DNA of 64,000 nt. It comes from Hymenobacter siberiensis. Lineage in GTDB: Bacteria > Bacteroidota > Bacteroidia > Cytophagales > Hymenobacteraceae. A model generated the notes under the pieces. It was not told the DNA's origin and made no database searches. It saw only the letters and a program-made list of their open reading frames with translations. The DNA is taken from the NCBI RefSeq assembly GCF_018967845.1, contig NZ_JAHLZZ010000001.1, forward strand, positions 682,001 to 746,000, given 5' to 3'. Positions 31,338 to 40,653 of this stretch are shown one piece after another; position 1 is the stretch's first letter, and each line of letters opens with the position of its first letter. The translations under genes were made by a program, and so were the position numbers.

Positions 31338-32549
31338 TCATTTCTGCAGCACTTTCACGCTCAGGCGGCGGTTCATGGCGCGGCCTTCCTCAGTGGCATT
31401 GGAGGAGATGGAGTAGTTGGGGCCGTAGCCGCGGGCGTCGAGGCGGGTGGCGCTGATGCCCATCTCGACCAGGCTGGCCCAGGCCGTGCGGGCACGGGCT
31501 TCACTCAATTCTTTGTTTACCTTGTCGTTGCCCGTGTCGTCGGTGTAGCCACCGAGTTTGATGCGGGCTTTAGGGTAGGCGCGCAGCAGCTTGGCGATGT
31601 TGCGCAACTGGCTGATAGACTCGGGCGTGAGCGTGGCCTTGCCGGCTTCAAAATATACCCGGTCAAAATTGTACCAGCCCCGGGTCAGGTCCACGGAGTC
31701 GACCTGCACCTGCGGGTTGCTCAGGAAGCGGAACAGGTAGCTTTCGGTGGAATTGGCTCCCACGTTCGAGATGGCTCCGCTGCCGGGCAGCTTTAGGGTG
31801 GTAGGCTGGCCGGTTTCGTATAAGTAGTTGCCGGTTTTGGCATCAAAATGACCCGGCACGATGGGGTCAGCCACGCGGGTAGCTGGGCGGCGGGCAGGGT
31901 AGCGGCTGTAGCGCGGGTACCGTTCTGTGGCGGGGGCTGCAGCTGCTGCCGGGGTAGTGGGAGCGGGAGCTGGCGCCAAAGCGGCCGGCATGGGCGGGGC
32001 TGCAGCTGGCGCGGGCACTGGGGCGGCCTTGCTCGTGGCGTGGCTGGCGGTGGGCTTGGTGCTGGCCGCAGCGGGTGCAGGGCGCGGGGCACCGCTGAGG
32101 GTGGATACCAGTACGGGGCCGCCTATTACGGCTTCATCGGCTAGGGCCAGCGTGGGGGCGCTGGGGGCGTTGTTGCGGCTGCTGGCTTTGCCGGGTGCAT
32201 CGCTGAGCTTGTTCAGCGTGCCGGTGAAGTTGGTGGTTTTGCCGGTTTCGAGGAAAATATTCTCGACCGTCTGCGGGCGGTAGCCGCCCTCGCCCACCCG
32301 TATCAGGTACGGACCGCCCACCATGAGATTGGCGACCATGAAGCGGCCGGCCGCATCGGTAGCGGCGGCGTGGCGCACGCCGGACGGCAGGTGGATGACG
32401 GTGATGGCCGCGCCCGGCAGGGGGGCCTGCGAATCGGATTGCACGCTGCCCATCAGGCTCATGGCCGGATTTTGGGCTTGGGCGGGCTGGGCCGCTCCCA
32501 GTAGCCACCCCAGCACGACCAAAGGAATAGCTGGTAAAAAACGCTTCAT
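31338..32549 (-). CDS. OmpA-family protein with carboxypeptidase-regulatory-like domain
   Basis: A 403-residue envelope protein. Signal peptide ends at AQAQ (about 26). A CarboxypepD_reg-like beta domain (about 30-110, VIHLPSGVRHAAATDAAGRF), then an Ala/Pro-rich linker (about 130-225), and a C-terminal OmpA domain (about 285-400) with VYFEAGKATLTPES and LGGYTDDTGNDKVNKELSEARA, which binds peptidoglycan. The layout resembles the PorE type of T9SS anchors, and porP/sprF is next downstream. ATG at 32549 gives a proper signal peptide. Confidence 0.88.
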   Translation of the reverse strand: MKRFLPAIPLVVLGWLLGAAQPAQAQNPAMSLMGSVQSDSQAPLPGAAITVIHLPSGVRHAAATDAAGRFMVANLMVGGPYLIRVGEGGYRPQTVENIFLETGKTTNFTGTLNKLSDAPGKASSRNNAPSAPTLALADEAVIGGPVLVSTLSGAPRPAPAAASTKPTASHATSKAAPVPAPAAAPPMPAALAPAPAPTTPAAAAAPATERYPRYSRYPARRPATRVADPIVPGHFDAKTGNYLYETGQPTTLKLPGSGAISNVGANSTESYLFRFLSNPQVQVDSVDLTRGWYNFDRVYFEAGKATLTPESISQLRNIAKLLRAYPKARIKLGGYTDDTGNDKVNKELSEARARTAWASLVEMGISATRLDARGYGPNYSISSNATEEGRAMNRRLSVKVLQK

Positions 32550-33035
32550 ATGAATGCAGAAATAGGGGCGTAAAACCATGGTCAGAAAAAGCAAGGTTTT
32601 GGTATATAAGTAGATAGATGGGTAATGGCCGGCTGCTGGCTTTATTCGAGCAGTTTGAATAGGTGCCTGACACCAAATAGATGCCCAAATTATTAAAGCT
32701 TGTGCGGAATAATGCGTTAGATTAATGCGCGAGATTCAGCAGTGGCCGAAAAGCATCCCAAGACGCATTGTTGCAAATCGTCTGTTTGTGCATATAAGCA
32801 TTTTTCCCGCATTAACATTATTCACCCCAGGCCAAAGATAGTGCAGAAATTGTTATAGAATAATTAGATAATTATTTATGAATAATCTAATCTAATAATT
32901 TCACTTTTTTGATAGGAGAGCCTAAATAGTTGGTCTTGGTGAAGGACGAACCGAGTGGCATCGCCGCCAAATGTTGAGCCTATCGCCGTTATTACCGCTC
33001 GATTAAAACGGGCCGCTCGTCGATTTTGCCTCAAA
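32550..33035. other. AT-rich intergenic region without genes
   Basis: About 490 bp between the divergent OmpA and AsmA genes. The central part (about 32860-32915) is strongly AT-rich, with runs such as ATTAGATAATTATTTATGAA. No convincing open frame was found. It should carry both promoters; one good plus-strand promoter is at its right edge. Confidence 0.5.
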
Positions 33036-33063
33036 TTGTGGCACATCCAGCGTTTTACCTTTG
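33036..33063 (+). promoter_or_regulatory. Bacteroidota promoter of the AsmA-like gene
   Basis: TTG (33036-33038), a 17-bp spacer and TACCTTTG (33056-33063), close to the TTTG-N19-TAnnTTTG consensus. The ATG at 33094 lies 31 bp after the box. It supports that start against the in-frame TTG at 33061. Confidence 0.6.
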
Positions 33064-33093
33064 TTGGAATTCATTCATCTAAAAGCACTTGCT

Positions 33094-36000
33094 ATGCGAA
33101 AGATTTTGTTGGGGTTGCTGGCCTTGGTTGTCGTGCTGGTGGTGGCGGCCATTGCTGCTCCGTTTCTGTTTAAAGACAAGCTGCGGGCCGTGGCCGATAA
33201 GCAGATTGCGCAGCGCGTGCGGGCCAAGGTGCTCTACAATCCGGCCGATATTGACGTGAGCGTGTTTCATTCCTTTCCGGATTTGACGCTGGATATCAAG
33301 AACCTGCGCATAATTGGGCTTGACTCGTTCAGCCGCGATACGCTGGCCTACCTGCCCAGCCTGCGCGTGGGCCTGGACGTGATGACGGTAATAAGGGGCC
33401 AGGAAATCAAGATTAATAACGTGGAGCTGGAGCAGCCCGACTTGAGCCTGCGCCGCCTGAAAAGCGGCCTGGCCAACTGGGACGTGATAATTTCGGACTC
33501 GGCCGCCGCGGCCAAGGGCCAGGATACCAGCCAGGTGAGCTTGGCCATTAAGAAGTGGAAGCTGACCGATGGCCACCTGCGTTACGAGGACCTGACCCTG
33601 CCCTTCCGCATGGAGGCCCGGGGCGTGAACCACACCGGCAGCGGCGACTTCGCTAGCAACGTGTTCGACATGACTTCGCAGACCACCGCCACCGACCTCG
33701 ACATGAGTTACAACAACGTGGCGTACGTGACGGATAAGAAGCTAGACGCCGATGTGACCCTGAACATGGACCTGAACAAGAGCCTGTATACGTTCAAGGA
33801 TAATAAATTTAAGCTCAACGACTTCCCGTTCAGCTTCGCGGGTGGCATTGGGTTGCCCAATGCCACGGACATTACCTACGACATTACCTTCAAGGCGCTG
33901 GAAACGGATTTCAAAACCCTGCTCAGCCTGGTGCCGGGCGCTTATACCGACAAGTTTAAGAACATTGAAACCAGCGGCAAAGTGGCGTTTGACGGCTTTG
34001 CCAAGGGCGTGCAGAATGCCGACCACCTGCCCGGCTACGGCGTGAACCTGACCGTGACCAACGGCCAGTTCAAGTACCCCGAGCTGCCCCAGGCGGCCAA
34101 AAACATCAACCTGACCATGAAGGTGGACAACCCCACGGGCGTGACCAATGACGTGAAAATCAACATCCCGAAGTTTCACCTCGACCTCGGCCCCGACCCG
34201 ATTGATGGCAATATGGCCATTGATGGGCTGAACCCGATGAAGGTGGACGGCCGCGTGAAGGCCAACGTGAACCTTCAGGAGGCCCTGAAAGTGTACCCGG
34301 TGAAGGATTTGGCCATGCGCGGGCAGTTTTTTGTGGACGGCACGGCCAAGGGCATCTACTCGAAAACGCAGATGCCGGTGGTGAACACGGCCATTCGACT
34401 GGCCAACGGCTACGTGAAATCGGCCCAGTTTCCGGCCCCGATTGAGAACATTAACCTGAGCGGTACGGTGGTGAACACCACGGGCCAGGTGAACGATACC
34501 CAGATAAACCTGCCGCAGTTTAAGATGGTGCTGGAAGGCGAGCCGCTGGAAGGCCGCCTGAGCGCGCACAATATCGACAAGCCGGTATTTGACGCCAACG
34601 TGCGCGGCACGGTGGATTTGACCAAAATCACGAAGATTTTCCCCTTGAAAGGCATGACCGTGACGGGCCGCGTGGCCGGCGACATTGCCGCCAAGGGCAA
34701 CATGGCCGACGTGGATGCCGGCCGCTACCAGAACGTGGTGGCCAGCGGCACGGTGCGGGCCAGCAACGTGACCTACAAGAGCAAGGACCTACCGCAGGGC
34801 GTGAAAATCAGCAGCGGCACGGCTATCTTCAACAACAACCAGATTGCGCTGCAAGGCGTGAACGGCGTGGCCGGTAGCTCCGACTTTGCGGCGTCGGGCA
34901 CCATCAGCAACTACCTGGGCTACCTCTTCACGCCGGGGCAGTCGCTGAAAGGCAACCTGACGGTGAACTCGCGCAATTTCAACGTGAACGAGTGGATGGT
35001 GGATGAGGTATCGGCCAAGCCCACGGCCACCGGCGGCGCGGCCCCGGCCAAGGCCAACGGCGTGCTGCAGATTCCGAAATTCTTCGATTTGGTGCTGAAC
35101 AGCCACGTCGACAACGTGACCTACGACAACCTGAAGCTGACCGACGCCAAGGGTATTGTGACGGTGAAAGACCAGACGGCGACGCTCAAAAACCTCACGT
35201 TTAATACGTTGGGGGGCAGCTTTGGCACCACGGGCAGCTACAGTAGCAAGGATTTGGCGCACCCGAAATTTGACTTCGGCCTGAAAATCAATAACCTGAG
35301 CTTTCAGAAAGCCTTTTCGGCCTTCAACACCATTAAGACGCTGGTGCCGCTGGCCAGCCAGGTGGAGGGCATCTTCGGCACCACGTTCAACGTGAGCGGC
35401 GAGATGGGACCGGATATGTTCCCGAACCTGGCCACGCTCACGGGCAAGGGCGTGTTCGACGTGGTGCGGGCCGCCATCAACCAATCGGAGGTGATGACCA
35501 AAATTGCCAGTCTGACCACCCTGCCCGAGCTGAAAACCCTGCTGGTGGTGGACAAGAAAATCCAGGCTAACATCGTGGATGGCAACCTAGTGGTGCAACC
35601 CTTCGACCTGACCATCGGCGACGTGAAGATGAACATCGGCGGCTCGAACAGCCTGGCGGGAGTGCTCTCGTACGTCACGTCCCTGAACGTGCCCACCGGC
35701 AAGCTGGGCACGGCCATGAGCAGCCAGCTCACGCGCCTCACGGGCGTGAGCAACATTCAGGGCACCGACCGCGTGACGCTGGGCCTCAACATTGGCGGCA
35801 CCGTGAGCAGCCCGGTGGTGAAGCTTACCAGCGGCAGCATGAAGGACCAGGGCAAAACCCTGGTGCAAAACGTGGCCAAGCAAAAAGCCCTCGACCTGCT
35901 GGGCGTCAAGCCCCGCGTCGTGAGCAAGGAGGACAGCGTGCGCCGCGCCGGCCAGACGCCCGAGGAGGCCGCCGCCCAAGCCGCCAAAGACAAGCAGCAG

Positions 36001-36120
36001 CAGCGCATCGACGCGGCCAACAAGGCCCGGGAGCAATTATCGAAGGGCTTCAATAGCCTGTTCAACAAGCCGAAGCCCAAGCCCAAGCCGGTGGAGCCCG
36101 CCGATACTACCAAAAAATAA
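33094..36120 (+). CDS. AsmA-like protein, inner-membrane anchored
   Basis: A 1008-residue protein of the AsmA/TamB/YhdP type. One N-terminal helix (about 3-23, ILLGLLALVVVLVVAAIAAPFLF) anchors it; the rest is long beta-rich repeat (alternating Leu/Asp/Gly strands such as LDIKNLRIIGLDSFSRD and GNLTVNSRNFNVNEWMV) that in this family forms a hydrophobic groove for phospholipid transfer between membranes. The C-terminal AsmA_2 part lies at about 740-920. The tail is Lys/Pro-rich (KPKPKPKPVEP). The start is set by the promoter box. It is monocistronic, ending at a strong terminator. Confidence 0.88.
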   Translation: MRKILLGLLALVVVLVVAAIAAPFLFKDKLRAVADKQIAQRVRAKVLYNPADIDVSVFHSFPDLTLDIKNLRIIGLDSFSRDTLAYLPSLRVGLDVMTVIRGQEIKINNVELEQPDLSLRRLKSGLANWDVIISDSAAAAKGQDTSQVSLAIKKWKLTDGHLRYEDLTLPFRMEARGVNHTGSGDFASNVFDMTSQTTATDLDMSYNNVAYVTDKKLDADVTLNMDLNKSLYTFKDNKFKLNDFPFSFAGGIGLPNATDITYDITFKALETDFKTLLSLVPGAYTDKFKNIETSGKVAFDGFAKGVQNADHLPGYGVNLTVTNGQFKYPELPQAAKNINLTMKVDNPTGVTNDVKINIPKFHLDLGPDPIDGNMAIDGLNPMKVDGRVKANVNLQEALKVYPVKDLAMRGQFFVDGTAKGIYSKTQMPVVNTAIRLANGYVKSAQFPAPIENINLSGTVVNTTGQVNDTQINLPQFKMVLEGEPLEGRLSAHNIDKPVFDANVRGTVDLTKITKIFPLKGMTVTGRVAGDIAAKGNMADVDAGRYQNVVASGTVRASNVTYKSKDLPQGVKISSGTAIFNNNQIALQGVNGVAGSSDFAASGTISNYLGYLFTPGQSLKGNLTVNSRNFNVNEWMVDEVSAKPTATGGAAPAKANGVLQIPKFFDLVLNSHVDNVTYDNLKLTDAKGIVTVKDQTATLKNLTFNTLGGSFGTTGSYSSKDLAHPKFDFGLKINNLSFQKAFSAFNTIKTLVPLASQVEGIFGTTFNVSGEMGPDMFPNLATLTGKGVFDVVRAAINQSEVMTKIASLTTLPELKTLLVVDKKIQANIVDGNLVVQPFDLTIGDVKMNIGGSNSLAGVLSYVTSLNVPTGKLGTAMSSQLTRLTGVSNIQGTDRVTLGLNIGGTVSSPVVKLTSGSMKDQGKTLVQNVAKQKALDLLGVKPRVVSKEDSVRRAGQTPEEAAAQAAKDKQQQRIDAANKAREQLSKGFNSLFNKPKPKPKPVEPADTTKK

Positions 36121-36139
36121 AGCGGTTGGAATACGCACT

Positions 36140-36177
36140 AAAAAGCCGCCTCGAAATGATTGTGAGGCGGCTTTTTG
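36140..36177 (+). terminator. Rho-independent terminator of the AsmA-like gene
   Basis: AAAAAGCCGCCTC and GAGGCGGCTTTTT form a 13-bp stem with an 11-nt loop, 19 bp after the stop codon. Confidence 0.9.
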
Positions 36178-36350
36178 GTGCGCGGTGAAGGGCGGGAGGC
36201 GAAATTAAAGCGGCATTAATGACTGGTTAAAAGGGTATTAATTTGGCGAAAACCCATAACAAAGATATTGAAACGCTAATTTAAGGAATGAATTTTGCAG
36301 CCCCGGTCTCCGGGCTGCGCGCACGTACTTCCACTTTTTTACCCCTCTTA

Positions 36351-37364
36351 ATGGCTTCACATGCTGGTGCTTTTCCGCCGCCCACGCCGTGGCAACGGCT
36401 GATGCGGATGCTCGATACCGAGCGCAATACGATTCGCCACATCATTTGGTACGCCGTGGTGGCGGGCGTCGTCAGTCTGTCGCTGCCGCTGGGCACGCAG
36501 GCCGTTTTCAACCTGGTTTCGACGGGGGCCGTGTTCGGCTCGACCTACCTGCTCATTGCCGTGGTGGTGGGCGGGGTGCTGCTGGCCAGCGTGCTGCTTA
36601 TCGGGCAGCTCACCATGGTGGAGGCCATTGAGCAGCGCCTGTTTGCCAAGGCGGCCATTGAGTTTGCCTACCGCCTGCCGCGCATCAAGCCCGAAGCCCT
36701 GGAAGGCCAGAACCCGCAGGAGCTGGTGAACCGTTTTTTCGACGTGCTCACGGTGCAGAAGGGCCTCACCAAGCTGCTGATTGACCTGATGTTTGCGGGC
36801 ATGCAAATCCTGTTTGGGGTGCTGGTGCTGGCATTCTATCATCCCATTTTTATTGCCCTGGGTTTGTTCACCATCATTGCCCTCCTCCTCATTTATGCCC
36901 TGAACTACCGGGGCGCGCTGCGCACCAGCATTGCCGAATCGGCCTACAAATACGAGCTGGTGGATTGGCTGGAGCAAGTGGCCGGCCGCCTGCCCGAAGT
37001 GCGCGCCAGCCACGCCCAGCAAGACGAGGCCCTGACCCGGGCCGACGAGCTGACCGCCAGCTACCTGCACGCCCGCAATGCCCACTTTCATGTGCTGAAG
37101 ACGTACTACGGCTACGCCACGGCCCTGCGCACGGTACTCACGGCGGGGCTGCTGGTGGCGGGCACGCTGTTCGTGGTATCGCGCCAGATGACGCTGGGCC
37201 AGTTTGTGGCCGCCGAGGTCCTCATCGTCCAAATCAGCGGCTCGATTGAGAAGCTGATGACGGGCGTGGGCACCATTTTCGATATTCTGACGGGGGTGGA
37301 AAAAATGGCGGCCGTCACCGACCTGCCCCTCGACCTTCAACACGCTCCTATCGGTCATGCTTAA
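36351..37364 (+). CDS. ABC transporter membrane domain without an ATPase domain
   Basis: A 337-residue protein made only of an ABC type I membrane domain: helices at about 33-55, 64-85, 140-185 (two) and 255-275. Typical half-transporters of the type I secretion kind would continue with a 230-residue ATPase domain, but this one stops after KMAAVTDLPLDL. There is no Walker A anywhere in it. The end overlaps the HlyD gene by 8 bp, and TolC follows, so the trio looks like a type I secretion exporter lacking its motor. ATG at 36351 is used; the upstream ATG at 36288 adds a non-homologous stretch. See the finding. Confidence 0.85.
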   Translation: MASHAGAFPPPTPWQRLMRMLDTERNTIRHIIWYAVVAGVVSLSLPLGTQAVFNLVSTGAVFGSTYLLIAVVVGGVLLASVLLIGQLTMVEAIEQRLFAKAAIEFAYRLPRIKPEALEGQNPQELVNRFFDVLTVQKGLTKLLIDLMFAGMQILFGVLVLAFYHPIFIALGLFTIIALLLIYALNYRGALRTSIAESAYKYELVDWLEQVAGRLPEVRASHAQQDEALTRADELTASYLHARNAHFHVLKTYYGYATALRTVLTAGLLVAGTLFVVSRQMTLGQFVAAEVLIVQISGSIEKLMTGVGTIFDILTGVEKMAAVTDLPLDLQHAPIGHA

Positions 37365-38721
37365 TCTTTCAAACCAGCACGTACCCGAAGAAGTTTGGGA
37401 AAAGGTGCCTCGGCAGTCGCGCCCCGAGCTGCTGCGTACCAATGGCAGCCGCCGGCTGAGCCGCATCCTGCTGGTGGTAGGCATCCTGTTTCTGATTGCG
37501 CTGTTTCTGCCCTGGCGGCAGACGATTTACGGCGCGGGCTCGCTCACGGCCCTCACCCCGCAGGACCGCCCCCAGAACGTGCAGAACCAGATTGCCGGCC
37601 GCATCGAGCACTGGAACGTGCGCGAGGGCCAGCTGGTGCGCAAGGGCGATACGCTGCTCACCATCTCCGAAATAAAGGATGAATACTTCGACCCCAACCT
37701 GCCCGAGCGCCTGAGCGAGCAGCTGGCCGCCAAGCGCGGCAACGTGGCCGCCAACACCGCCAAAATTAATGCCACCAACCAGCAGCTGGCCGCGCTGCGC
37801 ACCACCCTGGAAGTGCAGCTATCATCGGCTCGCAACCGTGTGGAGCAGGCTGAAAATACCCTGGCCAGCGACCGCGCCGACCTTGTGGCCGTGCAGAATT
37901 TCTACCAGACCAGCCAGGCCCGCCTGGTTCGCTACGAGGACGGCTACAAAAACGGTCTGTTCTCGCTCACTGACATTGAAACCCGCCGCCTGAAGCTGCA
38001 GGAAGACCTAGCCAAGGTGACGGCCCAGCGCAACAAGCTGGCCAGCAGCCAGCAAAGCCTGGCCAACGCCAGCATCGAACTATCGAACCTGCGCGCCAAA
38101 TACGGCCAGGACCTGGCCAAAACGATGTCGGACCGTAGCTCGGCCGTGTCGAGCCAGGCCAGCTCGGAGGGCGAAGTGGCCGCGCTACGCAACAAAATCG
38201 GCAACGTGATGGTCCGGCGCGGCCTATACGTGGTGCGGGCGCCCCAGACGGGCTACATCGTGCGGGCCCTGAAGGCCGGCATCGGCGAGACTATCAAGGA
38301 GGGCGAATCCATTGCCACGCTGCAGCCCGACTCGCCGCTGCTGGCGGCTGAGATGTACGTGCGGGCCATGGATGTGCCGCTCATTCAGCATGGACGGCAG
38401 GTGCGGCTGCAATTTGATGGCTGGCCGGCCATTCAGTTTTCGGGCTGGCCCTCGGCGGCCGTGGGCACGTTCGGTGGCCTCGTATCGGTGATTGACGTGG
38501 TGAGCAGCGGCGGCGGCAAGTACCGCCTGCTGGTGCGCCCCGCCCAGCCCCAGGCCGGCGACAAGCGTTGGCCGCGTCAGCTGCGCCTGGGTTCGGGCGT
38601 GCAGGGCTGGGTCATTCTTGATTCGGTGCCCGTATGGTACGAAATCTGGCGGCAGCTCAACGGCTTCCCCCCTACGCTGGACACCGAGCCCGACGTGACG
38701 CCGGTGAAAGGCGGGAAGTAA
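37357..38721 (+). CDS. HlyD-type membrane fusion protein
   Basis: A 454-residue periplasmic adaptor of type I secretion. A short cytosolic part, one helix (about 36-55, ILLVVGILFLIALFLP), a lipoyl/barrel-sandwich half (about 75-105, GRIEHWNVREGQLVRKGDTLL), a long coiled hairpin (about 130-285) and the second lipoyl half (about 290-320, VVRAPQTGYIVRALKAG). It overlaps the ABC membrane gene start-to-end by 8 bp and precedes a TolC gene by 128 bp. Confidence 0.92.
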   Translation: MLNLSNQHVPEEVWEKVPRQSRPELLRTNGSRRLSRILLVVGILFLIALFLPWRQTIYGAGSLTALTPQDRPQNVQNQIAGRIEHWNVREGQLVRKGDTLLTISEIKDEYFDPNLPERLSEQLAAKRGNVAANTAKINATNQQLAALRTTLEVQLSSARNRVEQAENTLASDRADLVAVQNFYQTSQARLVRYEDGYKNGLFSLTDIETRRLKLQEDLAKVTAQRNKLASSQQSLANASIELSNLRAKYGQDLAKTMSDRSSAVSSQASSEGEVAALRNKIGNVMVRRGLYVVRAPQTGYIVRALKAGIGETIKEGESIATLQPDSPLLAAEMYVRAMDVPLIQHGRQVRLQFDGWPAIQFSGWPSAAVGTFGGLVSVIDVVSSGGGKYRLLVRPAQPQAGDKRWPRQLRLGSGVQGWVILDSVPVWYEIWRQLNGFPPTLDTEPDVTPVKGGK

Positions 38722-38849
38722 CCTCACTCCTTACCCCCAGAGCCGTTAGGTTCTCATGTTAGCCCCCTCTCCACGGGAGCGGGGGCTAGGGGCCGTGCCC
38801 GGTAGGGGTGAGGTGAACCGGTCGCGCAATACGAATTCTATAAATCAAG
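38722..38849. repeat. Partial family H repeat in the HlyD-TolC gap
   Basis: ACCTCACTCCTTACCCCC at the left and GGTAGGGGTGAGGT at the right flank CCCCCTCTCC and GGGAGCGGGGG. The arms match family H only in part. Confidence 0.5.
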
Positions 38850-40394
38850 ATGTTATCATTCATATCCAACAGGCTTTCCCAACCCCAACGCAGTAGCCGC
38901 TGGCTGCTTTGGCTGCTGCTGGCCGCCTGCACTACCCCGGCCTTCGCCCAAACCCCTGCCCTGCCCGAACGCCGCGCGGGGCTGGAAAAAGCACCCCTGC
39001 AAACCACGCAGCTGAGCATTGCTGCGCCCGGCGATACGGCGCGGGTATTCTCGCTGCAAAACCTGGCCGACCTGGTATTTGCCAACCATCCCATCGTGAA
39101 GCAGGCGGCCCTGCTCAGCGACGAGGCCCGCAGTCAGGTGCTGCAGGCCCGGGGCGGCTTCGACCCCAAGCTGGGGGCCGATTTCTACCGCAAGCAGTTT
39201 GGCGGCACCGACTACTACAACAACTGGGGCAACGAGCTGAAAATCCCGCTCTGGCCCGGCGGCATCGATCTGAAAGCCAGCTACGACCGTTACGTGGGCA
39301 CCTACGTAAATCCCGAAAGCCGCACTTCCGGCCAAGGCTTGGCTGGTATCGGCCTATCGGTACCTATCGGGGCGGGGCTGCTGATTGACGCCCGCCGCAG
39401 CACCCTGCGCCAGGCCCGCGTGCTGCAAGGCGCTGCCGAAGCCGAACGCGTGAAGCAGATAAACGAAGTGTGGCTGCAGGCCGCCAAAGACTACTGGAAC
39501 TGGTACTACACCTTCCGGCAGGCCGCCCTTATTGAGGAAGGCGTGGCACTAGCCGACCGGCGCTTCCAGGGTACCGTCCGCCGCGCCCAGATTGGCGACC
39601 AGGCCCCCATCGACTCGGTAGAGGCCCAGATTACTGTGCAGGACCGCCAGGTGCAGGCCGAGCAGCTGCGCGTAGACCTGCAAAACGCCCGCCTCATCCT
39701 CTCCAACCACCTCTGGACGCCCGCCGGCCAGCCCGCCGAGCTGCCCGCCTACGCTATTCCCCAGGTACCATCGCTCGACAGTGTGAGCCGCGCCGAGCTG
39801 GCCCGCCTCGCCGATTTTGCCGCCGCCCAGCACCCCACGCTGCGCAAGCTCGAAGCCAAAATCAGCCAGCTGGGCATTGAGGAGCGGTACCGCCGCGAAA
39901 TGCTGAAGCCCAAGCTCAACGTGAGCGGCGTGCTGCTGAGCCAGGGTAATTTTTACCAGTCGGAAGTGCCCGCCGCCTACAATTTCGGCCGCGACAACTA
40001 TAAGGTGGGCGTCGATTTTGCCTTTCCGCTGTTCCTACGCGCCGAGCGCGGCAAGCTGCAATACACCCGTATTCAGTTGAAGGAAGTCGCCCTGGAGCGC
40101 CAGCAGAGCCAGCGCACCATCGTCACGCAGGTCAACACTGTGTTCAATACCCTACGGGCCTACGAGCGCCAGCTGGCCCTGCAAGCCCAAACCATTGCCA
40201 ACCAGCGCCTTTTGTTGCAAGCCGAGCTGCAGAAGTTTGAGCTGGGCGAAAGCACCATCTTCCTCATCAACGCCCGCGAAACCAAGCTTATCGACCTGCG
40301 CATTAAGCAGGAAAGCCTGCGGGCCAGCTACGAGAAGTCGCGGGCCGAGCTGTACTACTACGCCGGTATGCAGTCGCTGGCGGCGGCACGGTAG
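38850..40394 (+). CDS. TolC-family outer-membrane exit channel
   Basis: A 514-residue outer-membrane efflux protein. Signal peptide ends at TPAFAQ (about 34). Two OEP repeats follow with long coiled helices (about 160-310 and 370-500), carrying DRRFQGTVRRAQIGDQAPIDSVEAQ and FELGESTIFLINARE, the characteristic turn sequences. It completes the ABC membrane-HlyD-TolC set upstream. The cargo is unknown; no small leader-peptide gene was seen nearby. Confidence 0.93.
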   Translation: MLSFISNRLSQPQRSSRWLLWLLLAACTTPAFAQTPALPERRAGLEKAPLQTTQLSIAAPGDTARVFSLQNLADLVFANHPIVKQAALLSDEARSQVLQARGGFDPKLGADFYRKQFGGTDYYNNWGNELKIPLWPGGIDLKASYDRYVGTYVNPESRTSGQGLAGIGLSVPIGAGLLIDARRSTLRQARVLQGAAEAERVKQINEVWLQAAKDYWNWYYTFRQAALIEEGVALADRRFQGTVRRAQIGDQAPIDSVEAQITVQDRQVQAEQLRVDLQNARLILSNHLWTPAGQPAELPAYAIPQVPSLDSVSRAELARLADFAAAQHPTLRKLEAKISQLGIEERYRREMLKPKLNVSGVLLSQGNFYQSEVPAAYNFGRDNYKVGVDFAFPLFLRAERGKLQYTRIQLKEVALERQQSQRTIVTQVNTVFNTLRAYERQLALQAQTIANQRLLLQAELQKFELGESTIFLINARETKLIDLRIKQESLRASYEKSRAELYYYAGMQSLAAAR

Positions 40395-40463
40395 GCAGGC
40401 GGCGGGCACGCCATCCAGAATCGAATTTATTGGTTTTACAGTTTTTGTTGGGAATAGGCAATC

Positions 40464-40501
40464 AGCCTGTCAGGATACCAGAAGGGTGCCGACAGGCTTT
40501 T
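40464..40501 (+). terminator. Probable terminator of the export operon
   Basis: GCCTGTC and GACAGGC form a 7-bp stem with a 19-nt loop, followed by TTTT. The long loop makes it a modest candidate. Confidence 0.5.
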
Positions 40502-40653
40502 CAGGCATTGGGTATCAGGTAGTAAAGGCTGGTAAGTGAGCCTGATAAGCAGGATGAGGAAACTTTGGTCGTATTATTGAAGTATACGCTTCGCTAACCT
40601 AATTGTTAGCTTAATAATTGCATTAATTCAACAATAAACTAATTTGTAAACGT

